64,000 bases of DNA from Saccharina japonica (lineage: Eukaryota > Sar > Phaeophyceae > Laminariales > Laminariaceae), in the NCBI GenBank assembly GCA_008828725.1, contig MEHQ01003075.1:51043-115042 (forward strand), read 5' to 3'. The notes under the pieces are model-generated. The model was not told the DNA's origin, ran no database searches, and saw only the letters and a list, made by a program, of their open reading frames with translations. Positions 13,975 through 23,659 of this stretch are shown here, in pieces. The stretch's first letter is position 1. Each line of letters starts with the position of its first letter. A program made the translations under genes and the position numbers.

Positions 13975-16154
13975 TCAAAAGGTGTTTTCCGTCAGCCACG
14001 ACTGATACACACCTCCCACCACTTCACCGTGGGTGAGCCCAATGGCAGTCGGGACGACCAGGCTCTCTAGTGTGCTAGGCCACGCAATGCCATTCACGGG
14101 ATGGTTGAAACACGCACCAAACACGAGTTCCCTTAAACCTGCCGGACACATCATTCGCTTGACGGGATGGTTAAAGTAAAACCCGAACCGCAGCTGATCC
14201 AGGGACGACGGCCAAACCACACCACAAATAGGTTGGTTGAATAAAGCTCCAAATTCAAGTAGACGCAACTTGGACGGCCAAACGACTCCAACCACGGGTT
14301 GATTGAATCGATACCCGAACGATAGCTGTTGAAGAGAGTCTGGCCACGCCACCACGTCCAATGACCGATCGAAATCGTGGGAAAGAGACAGTTTTAACAA
14401 CGAGGCCGGCCACCTGACACCGCAGACCGATTGGTTGAACTTGAACCCGAGGTACAGGATCTGCAGGCTGTCAGGAAGAATGACGTCAGCGTTGATTGGT
14501 TGGTCGAACATCGCCCCCAGGGTCAGCTGCGACAATGTTTCAGGCCATCTCACTCTTTCCAGAGGTCGATTGAACATTGTTCCAAACTCCAACCTGTCCA
14601 GCCGTTTCGGAAGCTTGATTCCATTAATCGGACAATTGAAGGAACGGCCCAATGTCAGGTGTTTCAGTGAGTCCGGCCATTCCACCTCCGCTAGCTCCTT
14701 GTCGTATGTGTCGCCCAACGTCAACTCCTGCAACGAACCTGGCAACGTGCCACCACCCAGGCAATGATTGAATTTGTTTCCTAAAAGTAGTTTCTTCAGA
14801 CCGGCTGGCCAGACAGAATGGGTGATCGGCTTGTCAAATTCGTTACCAAACGTGAGACTTTCCAATGAAGATGGCCATAGTGCCTCTGATATTGATTGGT
14901 TGAATCGGCCGCTGAATAAAAGCACCCGCAAGCGTGCCGGCCACACAACCCCTGCCACAGTTCGGTTGAAACTGGGGCCAAGAGTGAGCGATTGCAGCGC
15001 ACTTGGCCACAAGAGATTGCCGATGGGTTGGTTAAACCTGTGACCAAAGTCGAGGTGGACTACGTCGTTAGGCCATACGACGTCCGTCAGTGGTCTGTTA
15101 AAACCATTCCCGAACACAATTCGGAGCATTGTTGTAGGCCATATAACACCAGTTATCGGTTGATCGAAGCAGTCCCCAAACGAAAGCTCCAGCAAAAAGG
15201 AAGGCCAGACCACATCCGCAATTGGCTGATTGAACTCACGCCCAAACGTTAGCTGCCGTAACGAGGCAGGCCAAACAACACCACTGACCTGTTGGTTGAA
15301 TGCATTCCCAAATGAAAGGCGCTGCAGTGAGGCCGGAAAGCCAACGTCGACAATGGGCTTGTTGAACCAATTTCCAAACTTCAACCCCTTTACCAAGGGC
15401 GGCCAGACAACGGAATCGATCAACTGATTGAAACTATTGCCGAACGATAGCTCCTCCAGGTTGACCGGCAACGATATCCACTCGGTGCGAGATTCGAAAC
15501 CCCATTCAAGGGTCAGCTGTTTCAGCTCAGACGGCAGGAATACGCGGTCCTCCGTACTCAAACTCGTCTCGGAGAGACGTCCCAGATCGGCCCAGTTGTG
15601 CAATATACTGAAGTAATCCATGTCCGAAAGACCTTTCCGCTTCATAATGTTGGGCCAATTTATGTCGTGTACATCCACCCCGTTGACGAAGTAGAGGCAA
15701 CTTAACATTGCCTCGAAAAAGCTCCTGGACGACGGGAATATCGGTGACAGCGACTGGGGCCAAACGATACCGTAATTGTCTGGCATGCGCTTGACCCACA
15801 CGAAGTCTTCCCAGCATTCGACCAGCTTCATCCATTGCACCTTCCTTAGGAGGTCGGACTCGCGGAACACGGATGTAAACATATTTGCGTGTAATATCCA
15901 CGTAACCCCCACTGCTTGCAGAATAGGTAGTTGTCGTCCACCTGGCACTATAGCAGCGTCCCCCAGGTCATCACCACCTCCCCAGAGGCTAAGGGGCATG
16001 TGTTCATCCACGATAACATGCAGATTAGGCACATTCCGGCAAGCAGTGCAAAATGCAAACGATGCCAACTGTAGCTCACGCGTGCTGCCGTACCAGCTGC
16101 AACCTGTCGATTGCCCAAGCACGATCGTGAAGATATCCAACGAACGACCGCTGC
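13975..16154 (-). CDS. FNIP/LRR-like repeat protein, intact exon
   Basis: A single open exon encodes about 725 residues after an inferred 3' splice site (TGGCTCTGCAG, exon from 16154). A Met 24 bases further upstream (16176) opens the frame but lies in the predicted intron, so it is probably not the start; the true start exon is unidentified. The first ~200 residues form a region shared with both paralogues: WYGSTRELQLASFAFCTACR, MPLSLWGG and a conserved FxxxM segment. Then come about 22 tandem 22-residue units plus a partial one, of the pattern WPxSLxxLxFGxxFNQPI, and a short tail ending LTENTF before TGA. These match FNIP-type leucine-rich repeats, known in quantity from Dictyostelium and giant viruses and usually thought to bind proteins. 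There is no signal peptide or membrane segment in the visible part. The ligand and role are unknown. Family confidence is high; the gene model is incomplete at its 5' end. Confidence 0.9.
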
Positions 16155-16200
16155 CTGCAGAGCCACCATATACCATTTGAAACGCAAGAAACAGATGTGT
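16155..16200 (-). other. Inferred 3' splice site of the intact FNIP gene
   Basis: On the minus strand TTTCTTGCGTTTCAAATGG precedes TATATGGTGGCTCTGCAG. Paralogue homology begins directly after this AG, with two bases before the first full codon, as in the other two copies. A second AG four bases on is possible but breaks the shared offset. Confidence 0.6.
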
Positions 16201-16874
16201 TAGACGCGTGTGAACGAGCCAATATCAAGCACGAAGAGGGGTTTCGACCACGCAACATGTTGGAGAGTTGGTCCTGCAAACAAATGCGAACGTACGAGAG
16301 ATTCCAGCCTAGTGAAACCAATTAGGGTTTTTTTTTTGCGTGCACTGATGTTCCACTACAACAGTAGACACCGAAAGCCGCTGTGCATGTTTGGTTTAGA
16401 ATACGAGTAGCAAACAATCGTTACTCCGCAAGTCAACTAACGACTGGGCACCTGATGTTTTTTTCGAGCGCTATGTAATACCGCTCTTTTTAGCGGGAAG
16501 CACTGGGAAAAACATACATAAAACGCCGAGGGATTATGGGGGAACGAACCCAACGCGAACAAACAAACTATAGGTTCCCAAAAAAAAGTTTTTTCGACAC
16601 TTTACATGAAAAAGAGTCAGGATAGTAAACACACCAGAGCGCCGTGGTCACAGAACGAGTACCAATCTGTTATTGTTTAATTTGTTTAATGTTTCTGCCG
16701 TTTTGGACCACGACCTCCCCTGTCCCGCACCCAAGGCAGTTGAAACTCGAAGAAATGGGGGCAAAACCATGTATGTTTACTTCTAAATCGTCTTGTGGTT
16801 ACAGGGCTTCGGTTGTTTTTTCCATGATTCCCATTTTTGAGGTAGAGTGTCGGCAGTATACCGCTACGGCTTCT
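16201..16874. other. 5' flank of the intact FNIP gene; no exon assigned
   Basis: The missing first exon(s) of the minus-strand FNIP gene may lie here or further up. I could not match any stretch to the other paralogues' upstream DNA. A possible donor (GTACGT, near 16289-16294 on the minus strand) is unsupported. Confidence 0.35.
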
Positions 16875-17137
16875 TATGCGTGCTACGATATAGAGGTAGC
16901 ACGCAAGAGCTGGACGACTTCTGAACGACCAGGCACCTTTACCCAAGCTCGTCGGTATTTCATCGTTGTGTTGCAATAGGTTTCATTTCGTACTTAGGTT
17001 TCGGGATAGTTCGTCGGCTAGCAGTTTAATGTCATCCCAAACCAGCTGTTTAGATTACTGCAGGTAAAGAGGCATACACCTCTTCAAGTGAGAAGCATCA
17101 TACAAAAAACCCGCGCATCTCTACCCTTGGCATGCGT
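16875..17137 (+). mobile_element. MITE family A, old copy
   Basis: The left end TATGCGTGCTACGATATAGA and right end TTGGCATGCGTC are family termini. CTTCTGAACGACCAG, GTTGTGTTGCAATA and CACCTCTTCAAGTGAGAAGC follow the internal order of the copy at 62098. No target duplication is evident. Confidence 0.65.
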
Positions 17138-17799
17138 CCGACCCTCGTGTAGACACATTGTTTTCCTAGGCGCGAATACTTTAAAATTGTCGGGCCATAA
17201 GATTCGGATGCTGCACTGTTGAAGTTTGCGAATCAGCGGACAGGCTCCATTTTACACAATCCAGAAAAAACACTTGTTTGGCGCGCGTGACGTCGGCCGG
17301 CGCCACATACGGCAGTTCCTTCTCTATTTCCCCTCGCGAAGTGAATACCACGAATGACAATATATGATACGCCCCAGGTAAAACAATTGGTGTTTTTGGT
17401 CTAGGTCGTGCCGGAGGTGGAATACTGTGGTGGGGTGGCATATACTGTATCTTTCGGTGATACAGTGGGTGGTAATGTTCGTCAACAGTTTCATGTCCGT
17501 CACTAGCCCTGGCCCCTGTGTGGTATTCTGTACCAATGCTCTGTCAAGGAAAAGTGAGAGTTGATACTAACAAGTGTAAATGCCATAATCCATCAGTCGG
17601 GTGCGTGATGAAAAGTGGCGTGACTGCAGCAAGGAGAAACAATCCCCCTACCACACTGTAGGCATGAGCCAGAACGGTGATAGAACCGGGTGTAATTACA
17701 GCGGTTGCAAATAAGTGTTTATGTCACGCCTCAAACAACACCTAAGGCGTGTGATTGTTATTGTTCACATAGAATCCGTCAGGCGTCGAAAGGAGGAAT
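17138..17799. other. No gene seen
   Basis: Only short open frames without recognisable motifs; no repeats detected by eye. Confidence 0.45.
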
Positions 17800-18672
17800 G
17801 GGCTTGCCGATACCAGTTTATTTCGGTTCTGCAAATGCACGGCTGGTCATCGAGCTCTAGCGCGCGGCCGGCCAAAAGCCCTGTAGTGAGAACCCTTGTA
17901 TCAGTCGCCGTACCTGGCACATCTACAGGTGCCGGTGCCTTTGGTCGGTGGCAGCCCTAGACGCCGTCGCTGAAAGATCGACGGGCCCTACAGCGAAAGA
18001 CTCGGCACGAGGAGGCGCACATGTGGTTTGTCCACGAGGATACGAGCAATATAATATATGGTCGAGACTTAAATCCCAACAGTCGTAGGGCCGCAAACAC
18101 GTTTCGCGCTCTGCGATGGGAGGCACCTTAACAATGGCTCTGTACCCCCTCCACATCCACGCTGCGTATATTCATACGGTATGCTGCGATACTCGCGCAC
18201 ACGTGTAGTGTACGGCTGCTGATGTTCCCAGCGGAAACCGGCACTCTCTCTTCGAAAATCGCGGAACAATTTTTGCTGTGGTACTCGGGCACCTTTAAGG
18301 TAGCGTGCTGCTGCTGATGTTCCTACCGAGTACCGGCAGTCTATTTGAAGGAAGCGGCACGATTTCAACGGCGGTGATTACTTGGGGGAGTCATGGTCAT
18401 TATGAGGCATACCCTACGCGTCTGCGGTATACAACACCCGACGAATGATAACTGGGGGTGCCTTGTAAGGGGTATAAACAAGGGCTACCCGGGTACTATA
18501 CGTACTGCAGTGGGAGTAAGGAACGTCATCTGCGGTGTATGTTATGCACTATGTCACGTATGTTATACAGGACGAAGTACGGAATGCGTAACGCATTCAA
18601 GTGGGCCCTGGGGTATGTTACTGATGGCTTTATATCGTAGAACGTGTCCCGGGCGCGGTTTGTGTCGGTACG
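17800..18672 (+). pseudogene. Decayed non-LTR retrotransposon reverse-transcriptase relic, copy 1
   Basis: This aligns along its length with 29728-30460. The shared blocks include GGGCTTCCCGATAC-like, GTGGTTTGTCCAC, CGTAGGGCCGCA, AATGGCTCTGTACCCCC, GGAAGCGGCACGATTTCAAC, GGGCTACCCGGGT and GGGCCCTGG. One frame around 18340 reads RQSI, a stop, then RKRHDFNGGDYLGES. I take this as a decayed form of the LINE motif RQYGFRKGRSTxxAxxxLxES. About 200 bases on, RNAFKWALGYVTDG resembles the motif A surroundings. Unlike copy 2 it carries an internal tandem duplication of about 110 bp (near 18190-18345). Multiple stops and frameshifts rule out function. The repeat itself is certain; the reverse-transcriptase identity is an inference. 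Confidence 0.55.
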
Positions 18673-19211
18673 TTTATACCGTGTATGGCACTGTATACCA
18701 GACCCCCTCGAATAGCCTGGCACGTACGTGCACGTTCTACGGAGCCGGTGGTTCACGTTTAGAACCCGTTCGGATCGACCAGAGCCTAGAATAACAGTGA
18801 AACATATAGCCACGTTCGATAGCACATATATTCGTCGCGTATTCCTAGCCACAGACACCCGTCTTCATATGAAGTCGCCGCAAAGCGAGAATACGGGAAG
18901 TTCTTCAGATCACTGCTTATCAAATCCAGTGCCACCCACGAACCGCGTGGAAAGCAGGAGGCGAAGAGCATGGTATAATCGCCAGGAAAAGTGGGAAGGG
19001 ATCCTTTAGAAAAGAGACACACACTCGGAGCTGAGAACGCGGGTAAAGCATAAACGATTTCGCCAACTACAGAGTTAACCAGACATACTTCCGTGTGTGT
19101 TTGCTAACAACCGAGGATCGCATTGCGAAACACAATGTACGACCGGCTGCCTTGAGCGCTGTGCAAGTATTATGCTTTATTTGTGTATTCCTGTATATAC
19201 GATGTACATCA
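18673..19211. other. No gene seen
   Basis: Probable continuation of, or flank to, the decayed retroelement. No recognisable domain. Confidence 0.35.
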
Positions 19212-19529
19212 CGCCCCGGTGTTCTAGCAGGTACCCACCAAGCTGAAGTGGGAGGTCGAGCGTTCCAGTCTTCGTGCGGATTCGTTTTTCTCATATCACA
19301 CCAAGTAACTGTCGAGAGTGCACACTTTAGCGTGGAGAAGCACAATTCGACGATAATTGACGAGGGAAGAAAGTACTGAAGTAGTATCGCGGTAAATATG
19401 CAAGGCGTGTACCGTAGTGGGGGCGGGGGAGAAGAGAAAGCGTAGTGACTCCGGATCTGAGTTACAACTTAAGAGGGATGGATACTAGAAGGGGGAAGAT
19501 AAAGAATTTGATGGACAAAACGAAAATAC
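19212..19529 (+). mobile_element. tRNA-headed SINE, old copy
   Basis: The head CGCCCCGGTGTTCTAGCAGG matches the heads at 48781 and 57513, with a decayed B box (GAGCGTTCCAGTC). The body block GTAGTGGGGGCGGGGGAG, then CGGATCTGAGTTAC, is shared with all copies. The 3' part (GGATGGA, GATGGACAAAACGAAAAT) keeps a degenerate A-rich tail. The middle is strongly diverged, which suggests an old insertion. Confidence 0.65.
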
Positions 19530-20136
19530 AAATTTATTTCAGCGCCTTCGATTCATCCGGAACATGTGGAACCGAATCCCCTGTAAAAGCTGTGAACAGA
19601 CGGCCGTACTGTCGTGAAGGGTTATGGTGCGTACCTTAGAGGGGGAGTACGGCTACAAGGCCATGTGTTATGGCTTAACTGCATCTACAACCGCATACAA
19701 GATCTGTCGCCTACTACAAATATAGTTACTCTATATATATACGAAGTATATCGGTCGCTCTCGTGCTATTAATAGTAAGATCAGTCGGTCGTGGCGTTTG
19801 AACCAGTCTGGCTCATAACCACGAAATGCAGGCAACAATCCCCGCACGGGCTACACATGAATACGCGACACCTATCAATAATCTCGTAGTTTAGAACTTG
19901 ACACTGAGATTTTGGGGGGGAAATAGGAATGTCACCACTTTGTACTGAAAAAAGTGTCGAACAAAGCCGGTTTCACATGATAGTTCCTATCTGGTCCAGA
20001 GAAAGATATTCTTACTGTACGCAAGGAAGCCGGCCGGGCATTGGGATATCATACACCTAACACCCCCAGGAGGGGTCGCAAAACAAATTATTCACAAATA
20101 CGTTTGTTATGGTGTGTATCCAGGCGGTATCGGTGT
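19530..20136. other. No gene seen
   Basis: Non-coding by inspection. It contains a CTATTAATAG palindrome (19766-19775) and TATACGAAGTATA (19738-19750). Confidence 0.45.
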
Positions 20137-20311
20137 ACAGTACAGGACACCTAATAGGGAACAGGCCATTAAGAATGCCAGGGTGAGACTTAGAGGAACA
20201 TATTATTTTCGAAAGTTTTCATCTTGAAATTGGTTTAGAAATCATCCTCTCTCGAGTTATAAATCCAGCCTGGACCAGATTTTCTGTTCCTGATGGGGTG
20301 ACCTGTGCTGT
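20137..20311. mobile_element. MITE family D copy
   Basis: The ends are inverted: ACAGTACAGGACACCTAATA at the left, and GGGGTGACCTGTGCTGT at the right. Inner arms continue with AGGGAACAGG, GCCAGGGTGAG and their inverted partners CAGCCTGGACCAG and CTGTTCC. The copy at 53620-53797 shares termini and inner arms. It is non-coding. Confidence 0.65.
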
Positions 20312-20499
20312 ATGTGATTTGTGTGACAGTACATTACCGGAGAGGCGCAAACCCTCACATCGAGTCAAATAACGCAACATAACACCACATCCCTCGTGCG
20401 GCATTTAATACCTGGTATGGTTGTTCTGCTTTGCTGCTTGGTAGTACACTGCATGGTCACCATGGCATACCGTGCTGGCGTGATTTGACTCGTACTTCA

Positions 20500-20860
20500 G
20501 CTTATAGTCTTACCGCTTTACGACTTAGACAAGGCATTCAATGATGTATTATTTGAGTGTCGAGACCTGTTCGCGATCTCTCCGACCGTGGCGTACAGGA
20601 CACGTACATAAGCAGGTGGGAAGGTAAGGTGTCAATGACACCAGGCGTGTTCAGCAGTTCGTTTCCCGGGTGGATTCTCGTTGCAAATGTATACACAGGT
20701 GTAGAAGACGTGGGGTCTATCTATACAATCTGCTTGTCGATCCCACGGCTCTCTTTGGTGCCTTCTGGTCCATCTTGGAGCGAGCTCATAGCTCATTTAT
20801 ACAGCTCACTACTGCTGCTGCAGCCGACGTCTGTACGTAGCTGCGGCCTGTAGGCTGCAG
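20500..20860 (+). pseudogene. Possible reverse-transcriptase relic
   Basis: A frame near 20520-20560 encodes YDLDKAFNDVLFECRDL, which resembles motif A of LINE-type reverse transcriptases ([FY]xDxxKAF). After a frame change LSDRGVQDTYISRWEGKVS follows, resembling the segment after motif A (GVPxxYIxWVxxxL). No YxDD motif is visible and the stretch is broken. A chance match cannot be excluded. Confidence 0.35.
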
Positions 20861-20904
20861 CCCCACCAAGTAGTATTGGCGTACCCTGGAGGGCCTTGTA
20901 ACAA

Positions 20905-21105
20905 GCAGGGGGGAGACGGATCTCTACCGTTCCTTGTGTTCAGTTTTATAAGCAGGGGGGGGGGGGGGGGGTTTTTAGCTTCCCCCTGTTTTGGGTTTTT
21001 GGGGGGGGGGGGGGGGGGGGGGGGCTCTCTACTGTCCCCTGCATTCAGGTTTTCATGCAGTGGGGGTGCGGGCGGCTATCTGCCGTCCCCTATGTTAAAT
21101 TAAAT
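20905..21105 (+). repeat. G-run minisatellite, four units
   Basis: Four units of roughly 50 bp each begin with a G run and continue with TCTACYGTCCCCTG-like and TTCAGTTTTATAA-like blocks. G runs reach 17 (20955-20971) and 24 (21001-21024). A C run of 17 follows at 21146-21162. Such runs can form G-quadruplexes and are prone to length error in sequencing. Confidence 0.75.
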
Positions 21106-22400
21106 ATAGGTGTTGTTCAGGCGTAGACGGAGGAGACGGTGTCAGCCCCCCCCCCCCCCCCCGACGGGAGGGTCGAAGTTGATGAATTCGACGGTGTTTT
21201 CGACCACCCTTGCTGTACGCTATGAAATTATTTTTGCAACTGAAGCAGCCATCTACGCTATATGCCCTTCGCCGCGAAGGGTGATAGGTTCCCCTATGAA
21301 AGCTATGTAAAGCAACAGACAAGGCTACGGGGGGAGGGGCGGTCGCTCCCCGCTTTCAGAAGTCTCGTAGCAATTCAGCCAGTTGCGAGAGCACGCTGAA
21401 CCGAGCATTTTGCGACAGGGCCTGCGGGTTGACATGTGTAAATAAAGCGGTCATTAATTCGTTCGTGGCAGAGGATTAACTTCTGGCATATCCTGTTGGG
21501 GGTTCTGTATTCAAAGACATTTTATTAGCTCCTACTGTAGTACAGATTAGTAAATACACAAGTGTCTCAGTGTCCGGAATTCTTTCGTGTACCGCACGGT
21601 TTGGTGTATACGTGGGGAAGCATGACGATCCAAAATGATGAACGATCATTTAAAGAAATGAAAAGATCAGACGAGAAAATTACTTTGTGTTCAGGTACGT
21701 ACAGTTAATACAAATCACCTAGACGACCTCGATGTAATTTCTTGAGTTGGTCGTCAAGATTGCGAGCAAACGCATCTCCGGGACATTCATGGGGCGTCGA
21801 AGTTCCAAGGTTGAAACTCGGCACATGGGCATAGTTTTTAGCAGATGTAAGATGGAGGTAAAGTCTGAAACCAGGATGTGCGTGTGGATACAGTACCGGC
21901 CCTCTCACGAGAAACCTGAAGTCGGGCACAGGCTGGCGTTCTATTCTGGGCGCGAGCGAAAGCACGATTTCTTATGTTGTGCTTTCATATTTTGGTTCCC
22001 CGATAAGACGTTTTCCCTAGTACTCCACATTGAATGGTGCCTTGGGTCCAGACCAGCAACAGGAAGGGGTCCCCTTCCTGAAGCTTATGCTATGACTAGG
22101 CTGAAATATTTAGTAATTGTATAAATTGCCCAGGCTGACTTTCTTGCGAGTGCCTGTGTTATGAGCGGGCCTGTACGTTATAAGCAAATATACCTTGCTT
22201 CATATCTTCGGTGTGCTTGTCAACACGGTAACCCCACCCTTCGTCTGTCAACATGCGTGTCGAGCTTGCGGTAGACGATTATCATTTGAAGACAAAGGTG
22301 CTCTAAACTTGGTAGAACAATCAAGTCCTGCCGAGATTTATCAGGATGGAATACAGACAGTAGATTCTATATACGATGTGCGGTTAACTACACTACCGGG
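21106..22400. other. No gene seen
   Basis: It starts with a 17-base C run (21146-21162). The remaining sequence has overlapping short frames on both strands and no recognised element. Confidence 0.45.
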
Positions 22401-22630
22401 GACGCATGCTACCGTAGAGGTGCACCACCATGTTTTTGCCTTCTGAGGGCGGTCGCTTGTAGGGCTGTATACTTCACATAGAAACTGTTTTTTTGAGGAA
22501 AATAAAAGTGGTACCCGATGAAAAGTGTTGCAACGGGAGAATGAACGACTGACGACTTGGGGTTGAGGAAACCGACCACACAGGAAGCGTTTTGTCCACA
22601 AAGTGTGTGACCTCTGTCGCAGCACTCGTC
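22401..22630 (-). mobile_element. MITE family A copy, inverted
   Basis: GACGCATGCTACCGTAGAGG with GTGCACCACCATGTTTTTGC forms the right terminus of the family in reverse. AGGAAAATAAAAGTGGTACC and a decayed far end (GACCTCTGTCGCAGCACTCG) follow. The flanks do not form a target duplication (CGGG against GTCC). Confidence 0.75.
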
Positions 22631-23012
22631 GTCCGAGTGTGGATTGGCGGGGGTAAGTAGAAGGCTGATTTACACTTCATCGATGGAAGTGGACCCAAAA
22701 CTGTTCTTCGTGCCGAAACGCAGTAGACGAAACAACGTGGCGGAACAGGAAGCCATTCCAAATTGAAGCAACCGAGAACACGTACAAACACACAGCATAT
22801 TGTACATGGAGACCTTGTGATACAATTACACCAGCGGTTGGTTTCGGCTCGATGCTACGAGTAGCGGTCTGTACCTCGCACAAAAGCTTAATCTGGTAAT
22901 CATGCTTATCATCCTGATGGCCAATCCTTAGGCGCTACGGTTACTGTATATTTATTGGATATACGCTTTTGTCTGTACTCATATAGCATATAACACGGAA
23001 CAAAGCACAACC

Positions 23013-23233
23013 GAGCAATCCCACGGTAGGGGTACCAATCTAAGGCTCAATACTTTCTGACCGCTTGTGCTTCTCGCGTGAGTAACCACCGGATACTATT
23101 AGGACTACCGCATTGGAAGGTTTGGTCGGGTTCCGCGAACGAATGTTTCCGAGGTCATGTTTCGGGTGAGATATTGAGCTCCTCATGCGAGGAGCTCAAA
23201 TAATTCTGCTGCGCCCCTACTGTGGGATGACTC
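23013..23233 (+). mobile_element. MITE family B copy 1, AACC target duplication
   Basis: The left end GAGCAATCCCACGGTAGGGG pairs with the right end CCCTACTGTGGGATGACTC. AACC flanks both sides. It is about 90% similar by eye to the copy at 23413. The internal palindrome GAGCTCCTCATGCGAGGAGC resembles the family A block GAGCTCCTCAAGTGAGCTC, so A and B are probably related subfamilies. Confidence 0.8.
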
Positions 23234-23412
23234 AACCCGATGATGACAATTCAGCGTGAAAAATTATAATTACCGAGTGCGCTCTTGTATATAGGTTTTT
23301 TATACAATGTATCCCCGGTGATAGTCACCATGCACGGTAAACCCGCACCTAGGGGTGTGGTAACCAAAGGGTGTGGTATCGCGTGGGAGGGGGGTGTAGA
23401 ACTGAGCATATG

Positions 23413-23659
23413 GAGTAATCCCACGGTAGGGGTACCACTTCTAGGCTCAATATTTTGTGATCGGTTGTGCTCCTCACGTGAGTAACCACCGGATACTAAT
23501 ATTATTTCACTGGTATGTTTGGTTTTGGACTACCACATTGGAAGAGTTTGGTCGGGTTGCGCGAACGAATGTTTCGGAGGTCATGTTTCTGGTGATATAT
23601 TGAGCTCCTCATGTGAGGAGCTCAGAAAATTCTGCTGCGCCCCTACCGTGGGATGACTC
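23413..23659 (+). mobile_element. MITE family B copy 2, TATG target duplication
   Basis: The left end GAGTAATCCCACGGTAGGGG pairs with the right end CCCTACCGTGGGATGACTC. TATG flanks both sides. It contains a short insertion (TATTATTTCACTGGTATG) relative to copy 1. It lies in the same orientation 180 bp downstream of copy 1, but the different target duplications show separate insertions. Confidence 0.85.

Noticed and set aside
14431..16180. Plus-strand open frames opposite the intact FNIP gene
   Set aside because: They are antisense shadows of the 66-bp repeat units.
23013..23659. CRISPR-like array from the two near-identical repeats
   Set aside because: The repeats are about 220-250 bp with inverted ends and target duplications. 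There are only two and no spacers; they are transposons in a eukaryotic setting.
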